From Salinisphaera sp. LB1 (lineage in GTDB: Bacteria; Pseudomonadota; Gammaproteobacteria; Nevskiales; Salinisphaeraceae): a stretch of DNA of 64,000 nucleotides. Position numbers and translations under genes: made by a program. Positions 8,801 to 16,508 of this stretch are shown here, piece after piece. How positions within the stretch are numbered: position 1 is the stretch's first letter; the number at the start of each line of letters is the position of its first letter. Under the pieces are notes generated by a model that had not been told where the DNA came from, did no database searches, and worked only from the letters and a program-made list of their open reading frames with translations. The stretch is from positions 3,354,501-3,418,500 of the forward strand of contig NZ_CP029488.1 of NCBI RefSeq assembly GCF_003177035.1. The letters are read 5' to 3'.

Positions 8801-9609
8801 TCGGCGATCAGGCTGTGGATGTCGTCCTCGGCCGCGAGGTGTTTATAGAGATCGCCGGTCTTCAGCAGGGCATCGGCCGCGAAGGCTTCGGCCAATGTTT
8901 TTGCCAGCGGCGCGGCGGTGCCGGGCCAGGTTTCGGCCATCCTCGCCTGCAGCGTGGCCAGCCGCGCCCGGTCGATACCGGCCAGCCGGGCATGCGAGCG
9001 CGCGAGGATCGGCGCCAGCGTCTGGTACAGCGCATCCGGTGACGGCCACAGCGCCAGCACGTCGCCGGCGGCAGCGTCGGCGCCGAACACATGCGCGCGC
9101 CAGTAGTCGGCGGCAGCCTCGCGGTAAACGCTCGGATCGTCAATGGCTTCGCCGCGGTCGAAGGCCAGCGCGGATTCGAACGCGTTTTCGGTGGCTGCGC
9201 GCTGGGCGAAGCCATGGATGGTCACGATGGTGGCTTCGTCCACCCGGGCGGCGGCGTCGGCCAGCCGGCGGGCGAGGGCGTCGGGCGCCTCGTCGCAACC
9301 GGCGATGATTTGTTGCGTGAAGGCATGTTCGGCGTTGCCCGGCTCGGCTAGCTCGGGCGCGTGGGCGATACGCGCGGCATCGGCCAGCCGGGCGCGGATG
9401 CGTTCGCGCAGCTCCTGGGTGGCGGCACGCGTGAAGGTCATCACCAGAATGTCGCGCACCGAGGCGCGTTCTTCCACGATCAGGCGCAGATACAGCCCGG
9501 CCAGCGAAAATGTCTTGCCGGTGCCGGCGCTGGCCTCGATCAGGCGCAGGCCGGAAAGCGGCAGGGTGGCGGCGTCGAAGGGCTGGCTTTCGTCGGCCGC
9601 GGGGCTCAT
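5893..9609 (-). CDS. recB: Exodeoxyribonuclease V beta subunit RecB
   Basis: RecB is the 3'-to-5' helicase and sole nuclease subunit of RecBCD. At 1238 residues it is about the usual length. The UvrD-type motor begins with Walker A ASAGTGKTFSL at about 26-36. The Walker B/DEXX-type motif is ALVDEFQDTDPLQ, and a late motif reads STVHAAKGLQYPIVFLP. The C-terminal nuclease domain has the metal-binding ILDYKTN near residue 1135, followed by DLQYLIYTVALHRHL, as in RecB-family nucleases. The start codon overlaps the recC stop in ATGA. recD does not follow directly: repeats and toxin-antitoxin genes intervene. Confidence 0.96.
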   Translation of the reverse strand: MSPAADESQPFDAATLPLSGLRLIEASAGTGKTFSLAGLYLRLIVEERASVRDILVMTFTRAATQELRERIRARLADAARIAHAPELAEPGNAEHAFTQQIIAGCDEAPDALARRLADAAARVDEATIVTIHGFAQRAATENAFESALAFDRGEAIDDPSVYREAAADYWRAHVFGADAAAGDVLALWPSPDALYQTLAPILARSHARLAGIDRARLATLQARMAETWPGTAAPLAKTLAEAFAADALLKTGDLYKHLAAEDDIHSLIADLDTRLTAAIEAGTTPALPEWLLTLAEPAPQFKKAAKHQAYAEPLADLEAALAVLVELQPLAKLVAIDDAAKAVAARAAARKIERRQYSYDDLIVALHTALTHERTGAALADALHARWPYALVDEFQDTDPLQYASLSRIYLSSEETGSPGREHGALLLIGDPKQAIYGFRGGDIYAYLAAAHAAHDARYTLTTNFRSTSQVLDAIEALYRLPDADPFIVSEIDFPHVEAGRSTGDHRLVTANGAELHALTFWQLHGNESELKNGKIKNPSKDDDQHRLIDETVAAIGRLLNGDSAHWQRADGATEPVAARDIAVLVNNHREATTLQAALAAHGIRAVCQHRDSVFASAEAADLRHVLRAMAQPDDATAVRAAQPTALLGKRLADLIALADDDHAMQLAIERFHALHDAWRARGVLSALEELFVAAAPGVLALTDGERRMSNYLQLGELLANAEGQCFGMASVVRWLDERIAAAEDGALGAEDESQLRLESDADLVRISTVHAAKGLQYPIVFLPFAPWLGTAGAPDKPPLVFHAPGEDDTDSQAMIDLVGDDPANVKQAVLEARSEALRLLYVALTRAEQALVVGWREPDDYGTSGALGDLLYRDGIAGGGALDRLQQAVPEAIAVERVDVSRPAPAVEPPAAMDAEQLSAARSDLPAARPRWSTYSFSRLAHAPADTAPAELPEPGAADERASPPGDALDAGAEGELPRLDARLSGVRFGSAVHDLLEEQLKHARHGPWPAPGQPLAHAQRRQVHDTLRQYGLIAEDETDPRIDDTADLLARTLHTPLPAIGPLAGLDSRRLLTEMEFMLRLSGHRLGALVETLREAGYLPAALGGHPAQILYGLMQGFIDLVVEVDGAYVILDYKTNRLGDTPAAYRDEALERAIGRAHYDLQYLIYTVALHRHLRRCLGEAYDPATHLGGVQYLFVRAMDGESDIGVFADRPPIELVEALDALFDGQTADREIPA

Positions 9610-12600
9610 GCCGGGGCCTCGGCGTTGCTCTCGATCGGGCGGATCGCCTGATTCATCAGCCCGCTGATGGCATCGATCGCTGCGACGAAGGGGCTGTCGT
9701 CCTCGGTGTCGCCGAGCGGTGCCTCGGACGGGCCGAGCAGCATGGAAAAATACGGATCGCGCATGAGGTGATGCGGGTGATAGGCCGCAGGCTTGAAGCG
9801 AAAGCTGAGGTTGTCGAAGGCCTTGTTCTGCGTCGGCTTGTAGCTGTCATCCAGATCCGGGTGATAGTGCAGTGGCCGAGTCTGGCCCGCGAGGTACAAC
9901 TGCAGCAGATGCGCCAGCTCGGTGTGGGCGGTTTCGGCATCGACCCGGCCGGCGTATTCGATCCGCTCCGCGGTTTTCTTGTCGGGGGCGAAGCCGGCCA
10001 TGTGCATATCCAGTACGTGGCCGGCGGCCACCGCGGCCAGGTAATCGATCCAGTAGCGCAGGCGGAAGCGGGTCTTGAGCTTGCCGGTGCGCAGCCGACG
10101 CATCGCCCCGGGCCAGCACTGGGCGATGCGCCCGGTTACACGGACGATATGCGACTCAGGAAGGACCAGATCGAGCTGGATATCCAGCGTTTCCGGCGTG
10201 CCCTCAGCTTTCCACGCCTGCCAGATCGGCAACAGTTCGTTGACCGCCTCGGCCTGCTCGGCATAGTTCGGCGCGGCCAGGGGTGGCGGCGGCAGCGCAC
10301 CCCGGGCGCGTTCGAGCGCGGTCGGGGCCAGGTCGATCGCCGGTGCGTTCGTCTTGTCGGCGGATTCGAACAGGCGCTCACGCAGTTGCGCGGCAGCCAG
10401 CGGGTCGAGCGCGACCGGTTCGGCGTCGTCGACCTGGCGATCCTCGATCTCGAGATTGAGTTGGGTACGTTCGCGGAAGAAGACCCGGGCCGGGTGGTCG
10501 AAAAAGCGCTTGAGCGTGTCCAGATCGATGACCTCAATGGCTTCGGCTATCGGGGCGGTACTGTCGTCGAGCAGCGGTTCGCGCGTCCGGCGGGCGCCGA
10601 TCGCTGCGCGCGTGGCGTCGCCCCAGTCGTTGACATAGGTGAATACGCGGGCGTCCGGCTCGTGGCGCGAGAAGTAGCGTAGCGAAAACGGCTGCATCGG
10701 CTGGCGATGAATCAGCCGGCGCTCGAAGCGTTTTTTATCCTCGCCCCGGAAATAATGCCGGCGCAGGAATTCCAGTGTTTCGCCCACGATCGGCGAGGGC
10801 GGCAGTTCTTCGCCGGTATTCACGTCCTGGCCGATGTAGCTGATGTAGAAGGCATCGCGCGCAGCGGTGAGCGCCTGCAGGAACAGCAGGCGGTCGTCGT
10901 CGCGGATGTTGCGATCGCCCAGCCGCGGGGCGTCGAACATGGCGTTGAAGGCCCGGCCGGTGTCCTGGCGCGGGAAGGCGGAATCGTTCATGCCCAGCAC
11001 GCAGACCACGCGAAACGGTACGGCGCGCAGCGGCACCATGCCGCAGAAGGTGATGCCGCCGGCCAGGAACGGCTGGCGCTCGGTCGCGGTTTCCAGTGTG
11101 GCGCGCAGGCTGTCACGCACGGCCGGCCAGGACAGGCGCCGATCGGCGGTGAGCGGCTTGTCGCGGGTACAGTTTTCAGCCGGGTCGAAGCGAGCGAATA
11201 CGCTGCGCAAGGAATCGACCGCGCGTTGTTCGTCCGGCGCGTCCATCGATGGCGCAATCAGCCGATCCACCATGGCGTTGAGCCGCGTCTGCCATTCGCC
11301 CGGCGTGCCCGGCTCGGCGAGGCCGTCGGCGACGGTGGCGAGCGTGTCCTCGAAGCGCCAGAGTTTGCCGAGCGCGGCGGTGATGCCGCCTTCCAGATCG
11401 GACCACGGCGCCACCCCGGCGGTGAGCGTTTCGTCGTCGGACTGGACGACGCCCAGCAGCAGGCGGTCGAGCCCGAAGCGCCAGCTGTTCTGTTCGAACG
11501 CACCGGCGCCGAGTCCGGCCCGGTGATGGGCATCGCGCCCCCAGCGGATACCGGCCTCGCCGATCCACTTGGTGATCGCATCCAGCTCGCCGGCCGAGAG
11601 GCCGAACCGGCGCATGACCGCCGGCACGGCGAGCAGGTCGAGCAGTTCACTGGCCGCCCAGCGCGACAGCGGCAGGTCGAGCAGGGCCGAGACACAGGTC
11701 ACGATGGGATGGGCCGCCGAGCGGGCGCGATCGGCCAGGCCGAAGGGCAGGTAGCGCTCGGGCGGCGCGCCCCCGAAGACGGCCTGGATCGCCGGGGCGT
11801 AGGCAGCGACATCCGGCAGCATGACGATGATGTCGCGCGGGGCGAGCCGTTCGGCCTCGCTGATCTCGCCGGCCGCGACGCGCTTGTCGTCCGCGGCCAG
11901 GCGATCCAGCAGCTGGTCCTGCAGCACCTGGATCTCGCGCAGCGGGCTGTGACAGGCATGCACCTCGAACGAGGTGTCGGTGTCATCCATGCCCTGGGCC
12001 GAGCCGCTGCAATCCAGTTCGACGATGTCGGCCTGCACCCGGTGCAGCAGGGTGTCGGGCCGCGGGATGTCGTAATCCATCAGATCGCCCAGCTCGGGTT
12101 CGATCATGCCCGCGAACTCGTCGGAATACAGCACGCGCAGCGTATCCCGCGCCATGCGACCGAGCGCGGACAGCAGCGGGTGGCCGGCCTCGACCGCGGC
12201 TTCGCCGGGCAGCAGGGTGTCTGCGTCCGGGCTGGCGGCCGCCGGCAGATCGAGCGGCAGCCGGCCGGCGGTGATATCGCCCCAGTAGGCAGCACTCGGG
12301 TTCGGCAGCAGGAAATGCACATCGATATGCTCGGCCAGCGCGTAAAGCAGGCGCAGGTGATCGGGTGCGAGCGCCACCAGGCCGAAGCAATACAGCTCGT
12401 CCGGACAGAAATCGATCACGCGTTGTTGCAGCGTCGCCTCGTTGCCCAGGCGTGTGATGAAGTTCGTGAGCACGCGGGCGCGGTGCGTGGTGCCGAGGCG
12501 ATGGTCGCGCGTGAGCCAGTGCCACACGCGCGCCTGCCAGCGGCCGGGGTTGGACGCCGGCACCTCCCCAGCTTCCCAGGCGGCCAGCATGTCGGCGCGA

Positions 12601-13013
12601 TAGACCAGGTACTGGTCAAAGACATCCGCAAGCTGACGGGCGAGCTGGTAGCGGCGGACTTCGTCCACCGGCGTACCGAGATAATCCGACACGGCCGGCA
12701 CCTCGCGCGCGATCTCGGGGAGCGCGGCATACAGATGCCAGGGCAGGCAATCCGGTTCGAAGTGATCGCCCGCGTCGGCGCCGTCCATCGTGGCGTGCAG
12801 CATGTCCCAGATGAACGCGCCGGGCAGGCGGCCGTCGATGTTGGCGGCGATGCCTTCGCTTTCGGCCAGCTGGATACGCAGCCAGCGGCCGATGCCGGCG
12901 TTGGGCGCCAGTACGGTATCCACTGCCAGCGGCGCCCGCGATCGCCGCCCGCGCAACGCGCCGAACAGCTCGGCCAGCCGCGACAGATCGTTGTGGTGAT
13001 AGAGATAGAACAT
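9606..13013 (-). CDS. recC: Exodeoxyribonuclease V gamma subunit RecC
   Basis: RecC holds RecB and RecD together and scans single-stranded DNA for Chi. The 1135-residue product begins MFYLYHHNDLSRLAELF and contains the family stretches RWLRIQLAESEGIAANI and ITFCGMVPLRAVPFRVVCVL, with GMNDSAFPRQD just after. Length and order match gammaproteobacterial RecC. It is the first gene of the recCB pair and is divergent from the PEP-CTERM gene at 13327. The Chi sequence used by this organism cannot be deduced from this window. Confidence 0.95.
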   Translation of the reverse strand: MFYLYHHNDLSRLAELFGALRGRRSRAPLAVDTVLAPNAGIGRWLRIQLAESEGIAANIDGRLPGAFIWDMLHATMDGADAGDHFEPDCLPWHLYAALPEIAREVPAVSDYLGTPVDEVRRYQLARQLADVFDQYLVYRADMLAAWEAGEVPASNPGRWQARVWHWLTRDHRLGTTHRARVLTNFITRLGNEATLQQRVIDFCPDELYCFGLVALAPDHLRLLYALAEHIDVHFLLPNPSAAYWGDITAGRLPLDLPAAASPDADTLLPGEAAVEAGHPLLSALGRMARDTLRVLYSDEFAGMIEPELGDLMDYDIPRPDTLLHRVQADIVELDCSGSAQGMDDTDTSFEVHACHSPLREIQVLQDQLLDRLAADDKRVAAGEISEAERLAPRDIIVMLPDVAAYAPAIQAVFGGAPPERYLPFGLADRARSAAHPIVTCVSALLDLPLSRWAASELLDLLAVPAVMRRFGLSAGELDAITKWIGEAGIRWGRDAHHRAGLGAGAFEQNSWRFGLDRLLLGVVQSDDETLTAGVAPWSDLEGGITAALGKLWRFEDTLATVADGLAEPGTPGEWQTRLNAMVDRLIAPSMDAPDEQRAVDSLRSVFARFDPAENCTRDKPLTADRRLSWPAVRDSLRATLETATERQPFLAGGITFCGMVPLRAVPFRVVCVLGMNDSAFPRQDTGRAFNAMFDAPRLGDRNIRDDDRLLFLQALTAARDAFYISYIGQDVNTGEELPPSPIVGETLEFLRRHYFRGEDKKRFERRLIHRQPMQPFSLRYFSRHEPDARVFTYVNDWGDATRAAIGARRTREPLLDDSTAPIAEAIEVIDLDTLKRFFDHPARVFFRERTQLNLEIEDRQVDDAEPVALDPLAAAQLRERLFESADKTNAPAIDLAPTALERARGALPPPPLAAPNYAEQAEAVNELLPIWQAWKAEGTPETLDIQLDLVLPESHIVRVTGRIAQCWPGAMRRLRTGKLKTRFRLRYWIDYLAAVAAGHVLDMHMAGFAPDKKTAERIEYAGRVDAETAHTELAHLLQLYLAGQTRPLHYHPDLDDSYKPTQNKAFDNLSFRFKPAAYHPHHLMRDPYFSMLLGPSEAPLGDTEDDSPFVAAIDAISGLMNQAIRPIESNAEAPA

Positions 13014-13122
13014 GCAGCGAGCCCGCGGTCAATGAACAGTACCGGCCCGGTGCGCTGTGCCGCCCGGCCCCGACCCGTCGAGAAATTTAACGTGAATCGC
13101 ACGCTTTCGAACACCGCTGGCC

Positions 13123-13142
13123 AAGAAATGTCGACATTTCTT
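13123..13142. promoter_or_regulatory. 20-bp perfect palindrome between recC and the PEP-CTERM gene
   Basis: AAGAAATGTCGACATTTCTT is a perfect 20-bp palindrome in the 313-bp divergent intergenic region (13014-13326). It has no T-tract and lies between two gene starts, so it looks like an operator for a dimeric regulator rather than a terminator. The remainder of the region is AT-rich around 13185-13240 (A and T runs), as expected for promoters. A GGGAGGAG ribosome site precedes the ATG at 13327. The regulator is unknown. Confidence 0.45.
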
Positions 13143-13326
13143 ACAGGCGAGCTTCAAGCGCATGAGCGCGCCATATCGAGAGCTAGTAAAAAAATTTATT
13201 TAAAACAGGTATGTATAAGATTTTATCTGCGCTTTTTTTTGACCGGAATGGTGTTTGCGGGTTTGTACATACTCGTTGCTCATGCTCGTCGTGACAGCGG
13301 ATACACAAATCAATCAGGGAGGAGTA

Positions 13327-14049
13327 ATGCACTCCAAACACCTCATAGCATGCTCAGCCACCGTGCTTGCACTTGGCTTTTGCGCCTCCGCATCGGCATC
13401 CGTGATCAACTTCGATCAAGCCAGTGCAAACTCGCCGGCGGGTACGGTGTCGTACAACGGCGATGGCGGCCCACTTACGGGTAGTGGTATTTCCTTTGAC
13501 GAAGTCAGCCTTAATAGCGGCGCGGCGCCCAGTGGGCATAGCAGCACGTTAACTTGCCAGTCGTGCACCATAGATTTCAGTACTGGCGACAACATCTCCG
13601 AAGACGGCGAAAACCAGATTTGGAAATTCGCCGGTGGCGGAGCGTTCACCCTGAGCGGTACCGTGGTCGACGGTGGCCAGACGGTCGCCGATGGCACGCT
13701 GTTCAGCGGTGCATTCGACCACAATGGCGCCCAGTTCGTCGCCCGCACCGGCATTGACAGCTTGAACGCGAGCCTGAGCGGCAAAGACGAATTAAACGGC
13801 GACTTGGCGTCGTACTTCGGCCTGGGTAACAACACTGGCTTCGCTTTTTCGAGCACCGCAATCGCGCTTGGTAGCGCCACTTTTGGCCGCAACGGCAGCT
13901 TCGACAGCGGCCAGTTGCAAAACGCCGACGTTACAGTCAATCCGAACAACGTGCCGGAAGTGTCCCCGTTCGGCATGTTTGGCATCGGCCTGGCGCTCAT
14001 CGTCGGTGGGCTAGGCTTGCGTCGCAAGCAGATCGCTAGCGTAGCCTGA
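13327..14049 (+). CDS. PEP-CTERM-type exported protein
   Basis: This 240-residue protein has a signal peptide ending in SASAS near residue 25 and a secreted Gly/Ser/Asp-rich domain starting VINFDQAS. A CQSC pair lies near residue 79. The C-terminal sorting tail consists of PEVSPFGMFGIGLALIVGG followed by LGLRRK, that is, a PEP-like motif, a hydrophobic helix and basic residues. In known systems such tails are processed by exosortase (EpsH) during export with exopolysaccharide. No exosortase is in this window. The start follows GGGAGGAG, although the frame is open upstream to 13255. A strong terminator follows. Confidence 0.75.
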   Translation: MHSKHLIACSATVLALGFCASASASVINFDQASANSPAGTVSYNGDGGPLTGSGISFDEVSLNSGAAPSGHSSTLTCQSCTIDFSTGDNISEDGENQIWKFAGGGAFTLSGTVVDGGQTVADGTLFSGAFDHNGAQFVARTGIDSLNASLSGKDELNGDLASYFGLGNNTGFAFSSTAIALGSATFGRNGSFDSGQLQNADVTVNPNNVPEVSPFGMFGIGLALIVGGLGLRRKQIASVA

Positions 14050-14091
14050 TCGAGGCGGCTGCAAAAACCAGTTTTCAGCCCCCACGAAGAA

Positions 14092-14119
14092 AGCGGCCCC
14101 GCGCGAGGGGCCGCTTTTG
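14092..14119 (+). terminator. Rho-independent terminator after the PEP-CTERM gene
   Basis: AGCGGCCCC (14092-14100) pairs with GGGGCCGCT (14107-14115) across a 6-base loop and is followed directly by TTTT. It lies 42 bases after the TGA of the PEP-CTERM gene and is a textbook intrinsic terminator. Confidence 0.85.
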
Positions 14120-14319
14120 TGCTGTCAAGCCATTTCGGATCGAGGTTCTGCCCACAACACGGCGCTTGGACGATACCTCGTCAGGCTATGGCTCGGGAGT
14201 ACAGCAGGTGGCGTGTTCGCACTGCAATATGTCAAACGACAGTGCGCGTGAACCTCGATATCGAGACTACTTAATGTAACGCGCCCGCCACGGCACGGTG
14301 GGTGTCGGCAGCGCTAACG

Positions 14320-14603
14320 GATATCACGATCATCAAGGGGCCCAGTTGTTGCGCTGCTATCAGTTCGGCAGGCAGACGGCATGGCATTAGTTCTGCTCGC
14401 GTTGCGGCATCCACACCCATCACCAGTGCCGTGCGAACCCGGATCAGTACGCGGTGAACGTGGCCTGCGTCGAAGGATTGAGCCCGTTCGACTTCGCCGA
14501 GGTGCCGGTGGCCAACAGCATCGAGCATCCGCGCGATCACGACGGCCGCAAGCGGGCCGCGCTGGCGGGCGTGCTGCGGTTCGAGCCGATCGAGCCGCGT
14601 TAG
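14320..14603 (+). pseudogene. GFA-family (glutathione-dependent formaldehyde-activating-like) protein, degraded
   Basis: The stretch from 14391 encodes CSRCGIHTHHQCRANP and VNVACVEGLSPFDF, clear landmarks of the GFA/CENP-V zinc-binding family. Upstream in the same frame is YQFGRQTAWH followed by TAG at 14388-14390, where the family normally has Tyr (HYFC). Further upstream, DITIIKGP lies in a different frame, so there is also a frameshift near 14340. The 5' part with the first cysteine motif is not recognisable. The gene is therefore dead. An intact-looking open frame on the opposite strand (14271-14540) is only its shadow. Confidence 0.75.
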
Positions 14604-14613
14604 GCGGGGTATT

Positions 14614-15423
14614 TTAGTCGGCTTGGGCGAGAATCACGCTCGATGCCTTGAACAGAGCCGTGGCCGTATCGCCTTCGGCCAGCCCCAGGGTATCGGCCGA
14701 TTCGCGCGTGATCACGGCGGCCAGTGTGGCGCCGCCCGGCAGGCGCAGCGTGATTTCCGAGGCGACATCGTCGCGAATCACCGATTCGACCGTGCCCACC
14801 AGACGGTTTCGTGTCGACAGCCGGCTGTCCGACATATCGCCGGCGGCCACGATCAGCCAGCTGGCCTTGATTAGCGCGGTAATGGCGACACCGGGCTCGA
14901 TGCCCAGGTTGTCCGCGCTGGCGTTGGTGATGACCGCCGCCAGCCGGTCGCCACCGGCCAGTTCGAGATCCACTTCGACATTCACCGTGCCGCGGGTGAT
15001 CGCGGTCACGCGGCCGAGCAGCTGATTGCGTGCACTGGTCTGCATGGCAAGACGCTCCATGAGGTTGAGATCGTCGCCGGCCAGATGGGCGAGGCGGCGA
15101 TTGAGTTGTGCCAGGAACCGGGCCTGCTCGGCTTCGGCCGCGCGATAGGTCGCCACCAGGCGATGCCCACGCTCGGTCAGCCGCGTGCCGCCACCACCGG
15201 CGCCGCCGGTCGTGCGTTCCACCAAGGGCGTATCGGACAGATTGTTGGCGGCGTTAACGGCATCCCACGCGCCCTTGTAGCTCAGCCCGACCGCCTTGGC
15301 GGCCGCGGTGATCGAGCCGGTCTGGCCGATGGCTTCGAGCAGGGCGATGCGACGCGCGCCGATGCCGCCGGTGCGCGGACCGAGATGCAGCTGGCCTTCG
15401 AGGTGGGAAACGTCGGATGCCAT
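14614..15423 (-). CDS. modE: Molybdate-responsive transcriptional regulator ModE
   Basis: ModE is a dimeric repressor/activator that binds molybdate or tungstate and controls molybdate uptake and molybdoenzyme genes. The 269-residue protein has an N-terminal winged helix (IGQTGSITAAAKAVGLSYKG near 32-51), the family sequence ERTTGGAGGGGTRLTERG, and two C-terminal Mop/TOBE domains starting near residues 130 and 200, with the repeats ARNQLLGRV and TRNRLVGTV. This is the full E. coli-type architecture. No modABC genes are in the window, so its targets lie elsewhere. A tRNA-Arg gene lies 39 bases upstream on the same strand. Confidence 0.93.
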   Translation of the reverse strand: MASDVSHLEGQLHLGPRTGGIGARRIALLEAIGQTGSITAAAKAVGLSYKGAWDAVNAANNLSDTPLVERTTGGAGGGGTRLTERGHRLVATYRAAEAEQARFLAQLNRRLAHLAGDDLNLMERLAMQTSARNQLLGRVTAITRGTVNVEVDLELAGGDRLAAVITNASADNLGIEPGVAITALIKASWLIVAAGDMSDSRLSTRNRLVGTVESVIRDDVASEITLRLPGGATLAAVITRESADTLGLAEGDTATALFKASSVILAQAD

Positions 15424-15462
15424 GCGCGATACTCGCGTTGCCGGCGCGGCGAGAGTGAGAAT

Positions 15463-15539
15463 TGGCGTCCCCGACAGGAGTCGAACCTGTGACCTGCCGC
15501 TTAGGAGGCGGCTGCTCTATCCTGCTGAGCTACGGGGAC
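15463..15539 (-). tRNA. tRNA-Arg (anticodon CCU)
   Basis: Read on the minus strand, the sequence folds as a standard tRNA. The acceptor stem GTCCCCG pairs with CGGGGAC and is followed by discriminator G and an encoded CCA. The anticodon stem-loop has the CTCCTAA loop, giving anticodon CCU. The T arm contains GGTTCGACTCC. It decodes the rare AGG codon, like E. coli argW, which is a common attachment site for integrating elements, but no integrase is adjacent. Confidence 0.95.
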
Positions 15540-15688
15540 GCGCCGAGCGCGTAGATTAACGCAGCGAGCCGGCGAACACGAAGTGGCCCATGAGTGCCGG
15601 CCCTCCATGTCGCCGCGTTGCGGCCGCAGGCCCGCGCGTGATGCCCGCCATTGCGCCATGCGGCGGTGCGCGCCTCGCCTGGCGCGTT

Positions 15689-16429
15689 CTACTCGGAAGG
15701 CCAGGCCGGTACGCGAAAGTGCGCGGGACAGTTGTGTTGCGCGATGGGCGCTTGCATCAGCCCGGCATCCTGCGGGAATTCGGCCAGATGGGCGCGCGGG
15801 ATGGTCAACCAGAGCTGGCTCAGATAGCGCGAATCGTACGGCCCGCTGCAGCGCAGCTGCAGGGCCTGGGTCTTGCTGGTATCGAACGCGCGATCGAACT
15901 CGGCGCGCAGATTGGCCCGTGCGACGCGCTGGCCCGCATGCTGTCGCAGCCAGTCGCCAAGCGGGCTGTCGGCAATGCGCTGGCGCAGGCCTAGTTCGGT
16001 GGCGAAGAATCGCTGCGTATCGAAGTCGAAGCACTGCACGTGCTTGTCGTATTCGTGCGTCAGCAGGCTGCGGTCGAGCTGCGGCATGACGCGTTCGAGA
16101 TGGCGCCGCGTGGCGCGGTCGAGTTGCGGGGCCGCGTCGCTGTGGTGATAAAAGTCGCAGCCGCGCGACCACCATTGCCGGGCGGCCACGCCACGCGAGA
16201 TCAGATCCTGTGGGCGCGAGGCCCAGAGGCCATGCAGGCCGAGGCGCACGTCGTGGTTCTGGTCGGCCGCGCACTGGCCTTCGGCACAGAACCCCGGCTG
16301 CCAGGTCAGGGCCAGGGTGTAATGGCCGAAATCGGCGTGTTTTTTCGGCGCTAACGGTGAGTCGGCCTGGGCCGTGGCCACCACGGCGACAGCGAGAACG
16401 AACGTGGCGATGGCGATACGAATGCGCAT
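15689..16429 (-). CDS. RNase T2-family ribonuclease (RNase I-like), exported
   Basis: This 246-residue protein starts with a signal peptide (MRIRIAIATFVLAVAVV, cleavage near AQA). It then has the family opening HYTLALTWQPGFC, first catalytic block GLHGLWASRP and second block HEYDKHVQC, each with a catalytic histidine. RNase T2 enzymes cleave RNA non-specifically to 3'-phosphates and act in the periplasm or outside the cell. I chose the ATG at 16429: the open frame further upstream overlaps the next gene and is not family-like. The neighbours are also exported nucleic-acid or phosphate-ester hydrolases, suggesting RNA scavenging. Confidence 0.88.
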   Translation of the reverse strand: MRIRIAIATFVLAVAVVATAQADSPLAPKKHADFGHYTLALTWQPGFCAEGQCAADQNHDVRLGLHGLWASRPQDLISRGVAARQWWSRGCDFYHHSDAAPQLDRATRRHLERVMPQLDRSLLTHEYDKHVQCFDFDTQRFFATELGLRQRIADSPLGDWLRQHAGQRVARANLRAEFDRAFDTSKTQALQLRCSGPYDSRYLSQLWLTIPRAHLAEFPQDAGLMQAPIAQHNCPAHFRVPAWPSE

Positions 16430-16508
16430 GGGCGGCGTTGGGTCGTGTTGTCGGACGGGGCGGGCGGCGCAGGCCGCGGCGGCCGGACGCCGATTGCCCG
16501 CATCCGCT

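Noticed and set aside
10707-13484. A 925-codon open frame on the plus strand opposite recC
   Set aside because: It is the antisense shadow of the GC-rich recC gene, shows no protein-family features and runs past the real start of the PEP-CTERM gene in another frame.
14271-14540. An 89-codon minus-strand frame
   Set aside because: It is the shadow of the GFA pseudogene, whose plus-strand cysteine motifs are unmistakable.
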